In this document: piece after piece, positions 19,168 through 27,287 of the stretch
Layout: each line of letters starts with the position of its first letter
How positions within the stretch are numbered: position 1 is the first letter of the stretch
Assembly: GCF_039503195.1 (NCBI RefSeq)
Contig: NZ_JBCJKP010000001.1
Coordinates: forward strand, 2,170,001-2,234,000
Source of the DNA: Streptomyces mirabilis
GTDB lineage: Bacteria; Actinomycetota; Actinomycetes; Streptomycetales; Streptomycetaceae
Length of the DNA stretch: 64,000 bases
Direction: 5' to 3'
The notes under the pieces: model-generated
What the model was told of the DNA's origin: nothing
Seen by the model: the letters and a program-made list of their open reading frames with translations, nothing else
Database searches by the model: none
Translations under genes and position numbers: made by a program

Positions 19168-19206
19168 GATACGTAGGGGAGATACGCAGGGCAGATACGT
19201 AGGTGG
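19168..19206 (-). repeat. Three tandem 13-bp repeats between the second and third SMC-operon genes
   Basis: GATACGTAGGGGA (19168-19180), GATACGCAGGGCA (19181-19193) and GATACGTAGGTGG (19194-19206) follow without spacers. They fill most of the 69-bp gap upstream of the SMC-like gene. The palindromic core TACGTA in two copies could bind a protein, or the array may be simple slippage. Confidence 0.8.
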
Positions 19207-19208
19207 GT

Positions 19209-20090
19209 TCAAGAGTGGAACGGCAGGCCCGCGTCGGCCACCAGCTCCAGGTCGTCGGTGTGCTCGGCGGGCAGCAGCGTCGGGGTGCCGTCGGTCACCG
19301 GGACGACGCCCAGCTCGAGGAGCTCGGCCATCGCGGCGCTGCCCGCCATGTCCCGTACCTGGAGCTGATAGCGGGCCGTCGTCCGGTACGTCCCCCCGGA
19401 GTCGTCCCCGGTCCGCTGGAGGAATCCGGAGTCGGTGAGGAAGGCGACGGCCTTGCCGATGATGCCGGTGGTCGAACCGGACAGTCTTCGCGCGTCCTTG
19501 GTGGCGCCGGTGGAGCTGCGCCGGGCCCAGATCCGCCAGGCCGCCTCGAGGCCGGGCGCCCCGGTCGCCGGATCGGTGTTCTCGCCCTGCTCCTCGGCCC
19601 GCTCCTCCAGGCGGCGGCAGGCCTGTCGGACGAACGCGTCGACGCCGTTGACCGAGACCCGCCCGATGTACCCGTCGTCCGCGAGGTCCTCGGGGCGTGG
19701 GAAGGCCATCGCGGCGACGGCGAGGTGGGCGAGGCCGTGCAGGAAGCGGTCCGCGGAGTCGGCCGAGGTACGCCGGGCGTAGTCGCCCATCCGGACGGCG
19801 AACACCGAGTCCTCGGCGGCCGTCACGGCCATCCCCGCACGCGGGGACACCTCCAGCACGACCAGCCCGAGGCCGGCGGCCACGGCGTCGGCGAGCCGGG
19901 CGAACGCCGGGTCCTCGCGGTACCGCCGCAACAGCTCGGCGTACTCCTGGTCCCGCGCGGGCTGCAGTTTGGGCTGGAGCCCGAAGGCGACGAGCCGCGC
20001 CGCGTCGGCGGCGTCGGCGGGTGTGACGGGAGCGTTCGCCGGCGCGGCGACGGCATCCGGCTCACTCCACTCGACGTGCTGCTCGGTCAC
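19209..20090 (-). CDS. Small winged-helix-like subunit of the SMC-like complex (MukE/JetB-like)
   Basis: A 293-aa soluble protein. Position and size between the kleisin-like and SMC-like genes match the KITE subunits MukE, MksE and JetB; I see no invariant motif that proves this. The region STTGIIGKAVAFLTDSGFL with the following GGTYRTTARYQLQVRDM reads like a winged helix near the C-terminus. The GTG at 20090 is chosen because AAGGAG lies 8 bases upstream; the frame is open further. It starts 37 bp after the upstream gene. By analogy it would bridge kleisin and SMC heads and modulate the ATPase. Confidence 0.65.
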   Translation of the reverse strand: MTEQHVEWSEPDAVAAPANAPVTPADAADAARLVAFGLQPKLQPARDQEYAELLRRYREDPAFARLADAVAAGLGLVVLEVSPRAGMAVTAAEDSVFAVRMGDYARRTSADSADRFLHGLAHLAVAAMAFPRPEDLADDGYIGRVSVNGVDAFVRQACRRLEERAEEQGENTDPATGAPGLEAAWRIWARRSSTGATKDARRLSGSTTGIIGKAVAFLTDSGFLQRTGDDSGGTYRTTARYQLQVRDMAGSAAMAELLELGVVPVTDGTPTLLPAEHTDDLELVADAGLPFHS

Positions 20091-20127
20091 GACAGAGGCT
20101 CCTTGTACAGAGTTACGAGGCTGGGAT

Positions 20128-21645
20128 TCACGACCGATCCGCCGCCATCCCCGCCGCGTCAAGCAAAGCCATCCCCACGATGAGATCGGCCCCGCCGAAC
20201 TCGGGATCATCGAGCTCGACCCCGTCGTCCACGGCGAACAACAGCTTCTCCTCACCCTGGCGATACGCGGTACCGACCGGCGGACTGGCCGCGTGAACGG
20301 CCAGCAGGGCGACGAGGTAGGGCAGTTCGGGATCGCGGCGGCGCGCTTCGGCCAGCAGCCCGGACAGCCGCCGCGGCGCGTCCGCCGGCAGGTCCAGCAG
20401 CTCCATCGCGGAGACGAGCTGCTCCTCACTGAACCGACTGTCGTCCGGCGTGGCGATCAGGTCCGGCTCGGGCATCTCCGCACCGAGGTGCTCCCGCTCC
20501 AGGGGTGGTGTCAGCAGGAGCTCGACAAGATCCCCCACCCGTACGGCCACCGGCGTACGCAGCCCCGTCCCGCGCGCGAAGAACGCGTCCGTCACGCGCC
20601 GAGCCTGTGCGACGGGCAGCGGCAGCACGGGCGCGACGAGGTGGCCGTAGAGGTCGATCCCCGAAGTCGTCATGGGTGTGGCGAAGGCCTGCCGGTCCTG
20701 CTCGGCGCGGAACAGGGGCCCGGCCTCCAGGAGCCGGGACTGCAACTGCGTGTGGCGGCGGATGCAGTCCTTGACGATGTCGACGAGCTCGGCGGCGCGG
20801 CGCTTCTGCTCGGGGTCCTCGGACTCGTCGCGGGCCTTGCGGATGTTGGTGAGGATCGCGTTCTCGTGGCGGTACCGGTCGGCGACGTGGTCGAGCGCCT
20901 CGGCGATCATGTCGGGCACGGCCTGGAGCCAGTCGACGGCCCGCACATTGCGCCGGGTCGCGTCGAGCGCCCTGCGGAGCGTCTCCGAGTACTGCACGGT
21001 CCGGTACCGGGCCTGCTCGGCGGCGAGCTGGGCGTCGGCGAGGCGGCCGCGGCTGATCAGCACCTCGAGCTTGACCTCGGCGGCGATCTGCGCGCTGGTG
21101 ACGTCGGTGTCGAGGGCGCCGACGAGAACGTTGACCGCCTCGTCCGTGGTACGGAGGTAGACGGTCCCCCCGTACCCGGGCACCTCCTCGATCAGCTTGA
21201 AGTCGTAGTCGCGGCGCACATAGGAGCCGTCGGGGGCGAAGGTGCCGTACACGGCCCGGAAGCCGCGGTCGACGCTGCCGACGTTGATCAGGTTCTCCAG
21301 GACCCACCTGGCCACGCGCTCGTGCTCGGCGACGGGGCGCCGGGGGGCCTGCGCGGCGATGCGCGGGATGAGCCGGGCCACTATCTGGTCGTGGTCGGCG
21401 CCCGTGTCGAAGTCCATGTTCAGTGTGACGAGGTCGATGGCGGCGAGGGCCACTTCGGCCATTCCGTACACCGTGTACTCGCCCGCGAGATTCGCCTTGC
21501 GCACATCGAGGTCGTGCAGCGGCGCGGTGCATGCGAGCGCGCGCAGCCGCCGCGCCAGGCCCTCGTCGGCGGCCGGGCCCGGAGCGGGGCGCGGCCCCGC
21601 GCTGAGCTGGGGCGGAACACTGTCCGTCGATGCAGGCGAAGTCAC
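20128..21645 (-). CDS. Kleisin-like subunit of the SMC-like complex (MukF/JetA-like)
   Basis: A 505-aa soluble protein, first gene of the three-gene operon. The N-terminal 200 residues look like a winged-helix domain (EHERVARWVLENLINVG; YVRRDYDFKLIEEV), followed by a long helical region (about 185-330, EVLISRGRLADAQLAAEQAR and on) and a C-terminal globular part. This architecture and length resemble MukF, MksF and JetA, which close the ring of an SMC dimer. Start GTG at 21645 (MTSPASTDS) is a choice; the frame continues upstream. Five direct repeats lie in its promoter region. Confidence 0.65.
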   Translation of the reverse strand: MTSPASTDSVPPQLSAGPRPAPGPAADEGLARRLRALACTAPLHDLDVRKANLAGEYTVYGMAEVALAAIDLVTLNMDFDTGADHDQIVARLIPRIAAQAPRRPVAEHERVARWVLENLINVGSVDRGFRAVYGTFAPDGSYVRRDYDFKLIEEVPGYGGTVYLRTTDEAVNVLVGALDTDVTSAQIAAEVKLEVLISRGRLADAQLAAEQARYRTVQYSETLRRALDATRRNVRAVDWLQAVPDMIAEALDHVADRYRHENAILTNIRKARDESEDPEQKRRAAELVDIVKDCIRRHTQLQSRLLEAGPLFRAEQDRQAFATPMTTSGIDLYGHLVAPVLPLPVAQARRVTDAFFARGTGLRTPVAVRVGDLVELLLTPPLEREHLGAEMPEPDLIATPDDSRFSEEQLVSAMELLDLPADAPRRLSGLLAEARRRDPELPYLVALLAVHAASPPVGTAYRQGEEKLLFAVDDGVELDDPEFGGADLIVGMALLDAAGMAADRS

Positions 21646-21696
21646 GGTGCACAGACTAGGTCCTCGGTCTGACAACGGTCGAAACGACGCAGAAGC

Positions 21697-21811
21697 GACC
21701 GCCGTCACACCGCCTCCACGCAGCACGTCACACCTGACCCACCCCACGCGTCACGCCGGCCCACTCAGCACGTCACGCCTGACCGACACAGCACGTCACA
21801 CCGGCCCCAGG
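21697..21811. repeat. Five ~23-bp direct repeats in the promoter region of the SMC-like operon
   Basis: Copies begin near 21697, 21721, 21744, 21766 and 21789, so spacing is 22-24 bp. The clearest units share CAGCACGTCACRCC; the first and third are degenerate but keep CGTCAC and GTCACGCC. They lie about 50-165 bp upstream of the first gene of the operon. Regular two-turn spacing suggests binding sites on one face of the DNA, either an operator or a loading/recognition array. The remaining intergenic sequence to 21914 shows nothing else I recognise. Confidence 0.75.
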
Positions 21812-21914
21812 CAGCGCCTCGCGGTCGCCGCCTCGCGAGAGCAGTGTCGAGAGCGGCGACGAGAGCAGCGGAGCGAACCGTCGCCGCGGCCGTCCCCGAG
21901 AACCGCGACCCGGC

Positions 21915-22619
21915 TCAGCCGATTCCCTGCGCCGCGTCGGCAACCCGCCGCGCATAGGCCTCCACGACCCCGGTGAGGGAATCGTCGAGATAGACCGCGA
22001 GCAGTCGCTCGGCCCCGTCGCGGTCGCCCGCCCGGAGCGTCTTGAGGATCTCGTGGTTGCGCGTGAGGTACGGCTCGTGGAGTCGCCGCGGATCGGCCAC
22101 CACGTGGAAGGCGAGGCGCAGTTCGGCGAAGACGCTGCGCATCAGTTCGTCGGTGCGGTCGCTCCCGGCGAGCGCCACCAACTCCCGGTGGAAGTGGATG
22201 TTGGCCGTACCGACGCCTTTCCAGTCACCTTCGCCCGCCGCCCGCTGCCCGTCGGCGACGGCCTGTGCGAGGTCGTCCACCGCGTACGGCGGCTCGCCGA
22301 GGCCACGGACCACGGCGCACTCCACGAGGGTGCGGGTGCGGTAGATGTCCTCGACGTCCTCGATGGTCAGCACCCGTACGAAGACCCCGCGGTTGAGCTC
22401 GTGCACCAGGAGTCGTTCGTGCGTGAGCAGCCGGAACGCCTCGCGCAGTGTGTTGCGGGAGACGCCGAGCGCCCCGCCGATGCTGTCCTCGGACAGTCGT
22501 GTCCCGGGCGGGAAGTACCCCTCGGCGATACGGCTCCTGAGGATGTCCGAGACCCGCTCGGCGGTGCTGGTGCGGCCCAGCAGGGCGCGATCGTCGGCCA
22601 GTCCCGTCAGCTCTGCCAT
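21915..22619 (-). CDS. FadR/FCD-type GntR transcriptional regulator
   Basis: A 234-aa regulator with an N-terminal winged helix-turn-helix (RVSDILRSRIAEGYFPPGTR then LSEDSIGGALGVSRNTLREAFRLL, about 22-70) and a C-terminal FCD ligand domain with the metal-binding pattern (FHRELV, later RNHEIL). It is divergent from the 5-oxoproline operon and the gap between them carries a perfect FadR-type operator, so it probably represses that operon and responds to 5-oxoproline or a related acid. The effector is inferred only. Start ATG at 22619. Confidence 0.9.
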   Translation of the reverse strand: MAELTGLADDRALLGRTSTAERVSDILRSRIAEGYFPPGTRLSEDSIGGALGVSRNTLREAFRLLTHERLLVHELNRGVFVRVLTIEDVEDIYRTRTLVECAVVRGLGEPPYAVDDLAQAVADGQRAAGEGDWKGVGTANIHFHRELVALAGSDRTDELMRSVFAELRLAFHVVADPRRLHEPYLTRNHEILKTLRAGDRDGAERLLAVYLDDSLTGVVEAYARRVADAAQGIG

Positions 22620-22663
22620 GCCCGGAATTCAACCGCAGAAATAAGAACGAAACAACACGGGTA

Positions 22664-22693
22664 TTGAGGGATCGTTCAACGATCCTCTACCTT
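22664..22693 (+). promoter_or_regulatory. Promoter with embedded FadR-type operator for the 5-oxoproline operon
   Basis: A 17-bp perfect palindrome, GGATCGTTcAACGATCC (22669-22685), contains TCGTTCAACGA, an exact fit to the FadR-subfamily consensus TNGTNNNACNA. It lies between a possible -35 TTGAGG (22664-22669) and -10 TACCTT (22688-22693) with an 18-bp spacer. Binding there would block transcription of the MFS-pxp operon. The divergent regulator gene starts 50 bp away, so autoregulation is likely. Confidence 0.75.
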
Positions 22694-22791
22694 GCTGCAC
22701 ACGGCGCCACCCGCTCACCCGAGCGCCGACGGCTTCCGCACGGCACGGCTCAGTCCTCAAGCACCCTCCGTCCTCCCACTGCGAGGTGCCC

Positions 22792-24111
22792 ATGAGCACG
22801 ACCCCTCCACCACAGGCCCTGACCACCGGCACACACCCCGGAACGGATGAACTCACCCCGGACGACGGCGCGTTGGCCTGGTTGCGCGCCCTCGGCCCGC
22901 AGGGCCGCCGGGCGTTCGCCGGCGCGTTCGGCGGCTATGCCCTGGACTCGTACGACTACTTCACGCTGCCGCTGAGCATGGTCGCGCTGGCGGCGTACTT
23001 CGGCCTGGACAGCGGCCAGACCGGTCTGTTCACCACCGTGACGCTGGTCGTCTCGGCGGTCGGCGGCGCGATCGCGGGTGTGGTCGCGGACCGGATCGGA
23101 CGTGTCAAGGCACTGATGATCACCGTGATCACGTACGCGGTGTTCACGGTGGCCTGCGGATTCGCGCCCACCTACGAGACGTTGCTGGTCTTCCGTGCCC
23201 TTCAGGGCCTCGGTTTCGGCGGCGAGTGGGCGGTCGGCGCCATCCTCGTAGCCGAGTACTCGAGCGCCAGGCACCGGGGACGCACGCTCGGCGCGATCCA
23301 GAGCTCCTGGGCCGTCGGCTGGGGGCTGGCGGTGGTCGTCTACACCCTGGTCTTCCAGTTCCTCGGCGACGACCTCGCCTGGCGCGTGATGTTCTGGACG
23401 GGCGCGCTGCCCGCACTGCTCGTCGTGTGGGTGCGGCGCCGGGTGCAGGACGCCCCGGAGGCGGCCGCCGTGCGCGAGCAGAGCGCCGAGAAGGGCTCGT
23501 TCGTCGCGATCTTCAAGCCCGCCTCGGCCGACGGACCCGGCCTGCTGCGCACCACCTTCTTCGCGGTCCTGCTCTCCACCGGCGTCCAGGGCGGCTACTA
23601 CACTCTGGCCACCTGGGTGCCCACGTATCTGAAGACGGAGCGCGGCCTGTCCGTCGTCGGCACCGGCAGCTACCTCACGTTCCTGATCTCCGGGGCCTTC
23701 ATCGGCTACCTCACCGGCGGCTACCTCACCGACAGACTGGGCCGCAAACGGAACATCCTGCTCTTCGCGATCCTCTCCGCGGCCTGCATCCTCACCTACG
23801 CCAACATCCCGAGCGGCGCCAACACGCTTCTCCTTGTGCTCGGTTTCCCGCTCGGCTTCTGCATGTCGGCGATCTTCAGCGGGTTCGGCTCCTTCCTCAG
23901 CGAGCTGTACCCGTCGGCGGTGCGCGGCACGGGGCAGGGCTTCACGTACAACACCGGGCGCGCCGTGGGGGCCGCCTTCCCCACCACCGTCGGCTTCCTG
24001 GCCGACAGCTGGGGTGTGGGCGGCGCCCTGGTCTTCGGCGCGATCGGCTACGCCCTCGCCGCCCTGGCACTGATCGGACTCCCCGAGACGCGTGGGAAGG
24101 AACTGCTGTGA
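22792..24111 (+). CDS. MFS transporter, probable uptake permease for 5-oxoproline or related acid
   Basis: A 439-aa major facilitator with about 12 membrane helices. The loop motif [10 protein letters not shown] after helix 2 and [13 protein letters not shown] in the second half are the usual MFS signatures, and [14 protein letters not shown] resembles metabolite:H+ symporters. It is the first gene of an operon with a D-glutamate-cyclase-like protein and pxpABC, so it probably imports 5-oxoproline or a precursor. The ATG at 22792 is preferred over a GTG six bases upstream. Its stop overlaps the next start (GTGA). Confidence 0.9.
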   Translation: MSTTPPPQALTTGTHPGTDELTPDDGALAWLRALGPQGRRAFAGAFGGYALDSYDYFTLPLSMVALAAYFGLDSGQTGLFTTVTLVVSAVGGAIAGVVADRIGRVKALMITVITYAVFTVACGFAPTYETLLVFRALQGLGFGGEWAVGAILVAEYSSARHRGRTLGAIQSSWAVGWGLAVVVYTLVFQFLGDDLAWRVMFWTGALPALLVVWVRRRVQDAPEAAAVREQSAEKGSFVAIFKPASADGPGLLRTTFFAVLLSTGVQGGYYTLATWVPTYLKTERGLSVVGTGSYLTFLISGAFIGYLTGGYLTDRLGRKRNILLFAILSAACILTYANIPSGANTLLLVLGFPLGFCMSAIFSGFGSFLSELYPSAVRGTGQGFTYNTGRAVGAAFPTTVGFLADSWGVGGALVFGAIGYALAALALIGLPETRGKELL

Positions 24112-24938
24112 AGCACACCCTCCAGGAACGCCCTTCGAGCCTCCTCCCCATCGACGGCCGTGCGCACCGGTGGACCCCCAAGGAGGCGCGCGCCCGGTTC
24201 CGTTCGGGGGTGTCCGGTCCGACCGCGGGAGTCGCCACCGGCCACACCCAGGCGAACCTGATCTCGGTGCCGGCCGACTGGGCGTACGACATGCTGCTGT
24301 TCTGCACGCGCAACCCGAAGTCCTGTCCGGTCCTCGACGTCACGGACGCCGGCTCCTGGACCACCCCGCTCGCCCAGGACGCGGATCTGCGCACCGACCT
24401 GCCGCGCTACCGGGTGTGGGAGCACGGCGAGTTGGTCGACGAGCCCACGGACGTGGTCGACCGCTGGCGCGACGACCTGGTGTCGTTCATCATCGGATGC
24501 AGCTTCACCTTCGAGTGGGCGCTGACCGAGGCGGGCGTCCCGATGCGCCACATCGAGCAGGGCCGCAACGTCTCCATGTACGTGACGGAGCGCGAGTGCC
24601 GCCCCGCCGGGCGGCTGCACGGACCGATGGTGGTGTCGATGCGCCCGGTCCCTCCCGAGCATGTCGCCGCGGCGATCAGGGAGAGCAGCCTGCTGCCCGC
24701 CGTGCACGGCAGCCCGGTGCACTGCGGCGAGCCGTCGGGGCTGGGCATCGAGGATCTCTCGCGTCCCGACTTCGGCGACGCGGTGGACGCCGAGCCGGAC
24801 GACATCCCGGTGTTCTGGGCCTGCGGGGTGACACCCCAGGCGGCCGTGATGGCGTCCCGCCCACCCTTCGCCATCACCCACGCACCGGGCCAGATGTTCC
24901 TCACCGACGCCCGCGACGAGCAGTACCGCGTGGCCTGA
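24108..24938 (+). CDS. D-glutamate cyclase-like / putative hydro-lyase (DUF1445)
   Basis: A 276-aa cytoplasmic protein of the DUF1445 family, annotated as putative hydro-lyase and related to mammalian D-glutamate cyclase. Family segments include [50 protein letters not shown] and [13 protein letters not shown]. In D-glutamate cyclases the enzyme interconverts D-glutamate and 5-oxo-D-proline, which fits the 5-oxoprolinase genes that follow. The GTG start at 24108 overlaps the permease stop by 4 bp and has AAGGA upstream. Confidence 0.88.
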   Translation: MKHTLQERPSSLLPIDGRAHRWTPKEARARFRSGVSGPTAGVATGHTQANLISVPADWAYDMLLFCTRNPKSCPVLDVTDAGSWTTPLAQDADLRTDLPRYRVWEHGELVDEPTDVVDRWRDDLVSFIIGCSFTFEWALTEAGVPMRHIEQGRNVSMYVTERECRPAGRLHGPMVVSMRPVPPEHVAAAIRESSLLPAVHGSPVHCGEPSGLGIEDLSRPDFGDAVDAEPDDIPVFWACGVTPQAAVMASRPPFAITHAPGQMFLTDARDEQYRVA

Positions 24939-24967
24939 AACGACCTACGAAGGAGAGACCGCACCTC

Positions 24968-25726
24968 ATGACCCCGATCGACCTCAACGCCGACCTCGGC
25001 GAGGGCTTCGGCCGCTGGCGGCTGACCGACGACGAACAACTGCTGTCCGTCGTCACCAGCGCCAATGTGGCCTGCGGCTTCCACGCCGGGGACGCGGCCA
25101 CCATGCGGCGGGTGTGCGAACTGGCGGCCGAGCGGGGTGTACGGATCGGCGCCCAGGTCTCCTACCGTGACCTGGCGGGCTTCGGGCGGCGCGCGATGGA
25201 CGTGCCGCCCGACGAGCTGGCGGCCGAAGTGGCTTACCAGATCGGCGCCTTGGAGGTCTTCGCACGCGCGGCCGGGGCGTGCGTGTCGTACGTGAAACCG
25301 CACGGCGCGCTCTACAACCGCGTCGTGCACGACGAGGAGCAGGCGGCGGCGGTCGTCGAGGGTGTGCTGCTCGCGGACGCCGCGCTGCCCGTCCTCGGTC
25401 TCCCGTCCTCCCGGATCCTGAAGCTGGCCGAGCGGGCCGGACTGCCCACCGCCACGGAGGCGTTCGCGGACCGCGCCTACACCGAGCAGGGCACGCTGGT
25501 GCCCCGCACCCAGGCCGACGCGGTGATCACGGACGCCGAGGCCGTCGTCGAGCGCTCGCTGGGCCTGGCCCGCTTCGGCATGGTCACGTCGCACTCCGGG
25601 GCGCGTATCCCGGTCCGGGCCCGCTCGTTGTGCCTGCACGGCGACACCCCGGGCGCGGTGGACCTGGCACGTCGGGTCCGCGCGCGTCTGGAGTCCTCGG
25701 GCGTCGCCGTGAAGGCCTTCGTATGA
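24968..25726 (+). CDS. pxpA: 5-oxoprolinase subunit A (LamB/YcsF family)
   Basis: A 252-aa subunit of the bacterial ATP-dependent 5-oxoprolinase PxpABC, which opens 5-oxoproline to glutamate. Family marks are DLNADLGEGFG at the N-terminus, ANVACGFHAGD and YVKPHGALYN. Length matches the family. The ATG at 24968 follows GAAGGAGAG. The next gene starts within its stop codon (ATGA). Confidence 0.96.
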   Translation: MTPIDLNADLGEGFGRWRLTDDEQLLSVVTSANVACGFHAGDAATMRRVCELAAERGVRIGAQVSYRDLAGFGRRAMDVPPDELAAEVAYQIGALEVFARAAGACVSYVKPHGALYNRVVHDEEQAAAVVEGVLLADAALPVLGLPSSRILKLAERAGLPTATEAFADRAYTEQGTLVPRTQADAVITDAEAVVERSLGLARFGMVTSHSGARIPVRARSLCLHGDTPGAVDLARRVRARLESSGVAVKAFV

Positions 25727-26394
25727 AGGCCGTTCCGGCCGCCGGCGGCACGCAGGCGTCACCGGCCGCGGGCGGCACAAGGGCGCTGTCGGTCGGTGAC
25801 CACGCGCTGCTCGTCGAGGTCTCCTCGGTCGCGGCCGCCCAGGCCCTGCACGCCGAACTGCTGCGCCGCCGCGCCGAGGGCTCCCTCTCGGCCACGGAGA
25901 TCGTCCCCGCCGCCCGCACGGTCCTCCTGGACGGTCTGCAGGACCCCCGGCGGCTGGCGGAGCAACTCCCCGGGTGGGAGATCCCACCGCACACCGCGCG
26001 CGCGGAGGAGGCGATCGAGATCCCCGTGCGGTACGACGGTCCCGATCTGGCGGATGTCGCGGCTCTGTGGGGGGTGCCCGAGCACGACGTACCCGCGATC
26101 CACGCCGCGGCCGAGTTCCGTGTCGCCTTCTGCGGGTTCTCGCCCGGTTTCGGCTATCTCACGGGGCTGCCGGCCCGGTACGACGTGCCGCGCCGGGCGA
26201 CTCCGCGCACGGCGGTTCCGGCGGGTTCCGTGGCGCTCGCGGGCCCGTACACGGGCGTCTACCCCCGCTCCTCGCCCGGCGGCTGGCAGCTGATCGGTAC
26301 GACGGACGCGGTGTTGTGGGACCACGCGCGCATGCCGGCCGCGCTGCTCGCCCCTGGGACACGCGTCCGGTTCGTACCGGTGAGGTGCTCATGA
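25723..26394 (+). CDS. pxpB: 5-oxoprolinase subunit B (KipI-like)
   Basis: A 223-aa carboxyltransferase-domain subunit. Characteristic stretches are GDHALLVE near the start, EIPVRYDGPDL, the FCGFSPGFGYL loop and PAGSVALAG. It pairs with PxpC as the KipI/KipA-like half of the 5-oxoprolinase. The first 20 residues are Ala/Gly-rich and dispensable-looking. ATGA overlaps couple it to both pxpA and pxpC. Confidence 0.95.
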   Translation: MKAVPAAGGTQASPAAGGTRALSVGDHALLVEVSSVAAAQALHAELLRRRAEGSLSATEIVPAARTVLLDGLQDPRRLAEQLPGWEIPPHTARAEEAIEIPVRYDGPDLADVAALWGVPEHDVPAIHAAAEFRVAFCGFSPGFGYLTGLPARYDVPRRATPRTAVPAGSVALAGPYTGVYPRSSPGGWQLIGTTDAVLWDHARMPAALLAPGTRVRFVPVRCS

Positions 26395-27260
26395 CCGACC
26401 GGGCCCTCGCCGTCGTGCGCGCCGGAGCCCTGACCACCGTCCAGGACCGGGGCCGCCCCGGCCACGCCCACCTCGGCGTACCCCGCTCCGGCGCGCTGGA
26501 CGCGCCCGCTGCGGCGCTGGCCAACCGGCTCGTCGGCAACCCCGTCGAGTCGGCCGTACTGGAGACGACGCTCAACGGATGCGCCCTGCGTCCGCGTTCG
26601 GTGGTCACCGTGGCCGTCACCGGCGCGCCCTGCCCGGTCACGGTGGGCGGCCGTCCGGCGCCCTGGGGAGCGCCCGTGCGCGTCCCCGCCGGAGCGCTGC
26701 TGGACATCGGTCCGGCCCGCGCGGGGGTGCGCAGTTACGTGGCCGTCGCCGGCGGAGTGGCCGTCGATCCGGTCCTCGGCAGCCGCTCCACGGACCTCCT
26801 GTCGGGGCTCGGTCCGCCACCGCTCAGGGACGGCACGGTGCTGCCTCTGGGGCGCCCCGACGGCATGCACACGCGTGTGGACGTGGTTCCGCATCCGGGG
26901 CCGCCCTCGGAGCTGGTCCTGCGGGTGACACCGGGCCCGCGCGACGACTGGTTCACGGTCTCGGCCCTGCGGACCCTGGCGACGGGCACCTACCGGGTGT
27001 CCTCCGCGAGCAACCGCATAGGGCTGCGTACGGAAGGGCCCTCACTGGAGAGGACCGTTTCCGGCGAACTCCCCAGTGAGGGCATGGTGCTGGGCGCCGT
27101 GCAGGTGCCGCCCGACGGCAGACCGGTCGTCTTCCTCGCCGACCATCCGACCACCGGGGGGTACCCGGTGATCGCGGTGGTCCGTGGCGCCGACCTCCCC
27201 GCGGCCGCTCAGGCGATCCCGGGCACGCCGGTGCGCTTCATGGTCGTACGCCGCCGCTGA
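26391..27260 (+). CDS. pxpC: 5-oxoprolinase subunit C (KipA-like)
   Basis: A 289-aa biotin-dependent-carboxylase-like subunit. The opening AGALTTVQDRGRPG and GVPRSGALD, then RSYVAVAGG, SSASNRIGLR and the ending HPTTGGYPVIA are typical. It ends the five-gene operon MFS - D-glutamate cyclase-like - pxpA - pxpB - pxpC. The convergent SGNH gene lies 27 bp downstream with no visible terminator between. Confidence 0.95.
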   Translation: MTDRALAVVRAGALTTVQDRGRPGHAHLGVPRSGALDAPAAALANRLVGNPVESAVLETTLNGCALRPRSVVTVAVTGAPCPVTVGGRPAPWGAPVRVPAGALLDIGPARAGVRSYVAVAGGVAVDPVLGSRSTDLLSGLGPPPLRDGTVLPLGRPDGMHTRVDVVPHPGPPSELVLRVTPGPRDDWFTVSALRTLATGTYRVSSASNRIGLRTEGPSLERTVSGELPSEGMVLGAVQVPPDGRPVVFLADHPTTGGYPVIAVVRGADLPAAAQAIPGTPVRFMVVRRR

Positions 27261-27287
27261 CGAACCCCGGCCCACCGCCTCGAACCG

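Noticed and set aside
21697..21811. CRISPR array
   Set aside because: Repeats of about 23 bp follow directly with no unique spacers, and no cas gene is near; these are direct repeats of an operator or slippage type.
19140..22619. A JetD/MksG nuclease gene beside the SMC-like operon
   Set aside because: The upstream neighbour is a GntR regulator and the downstream neighbour a GMC pseudogene; no frame in the gaps has toprim-like or DUF2220-like features.
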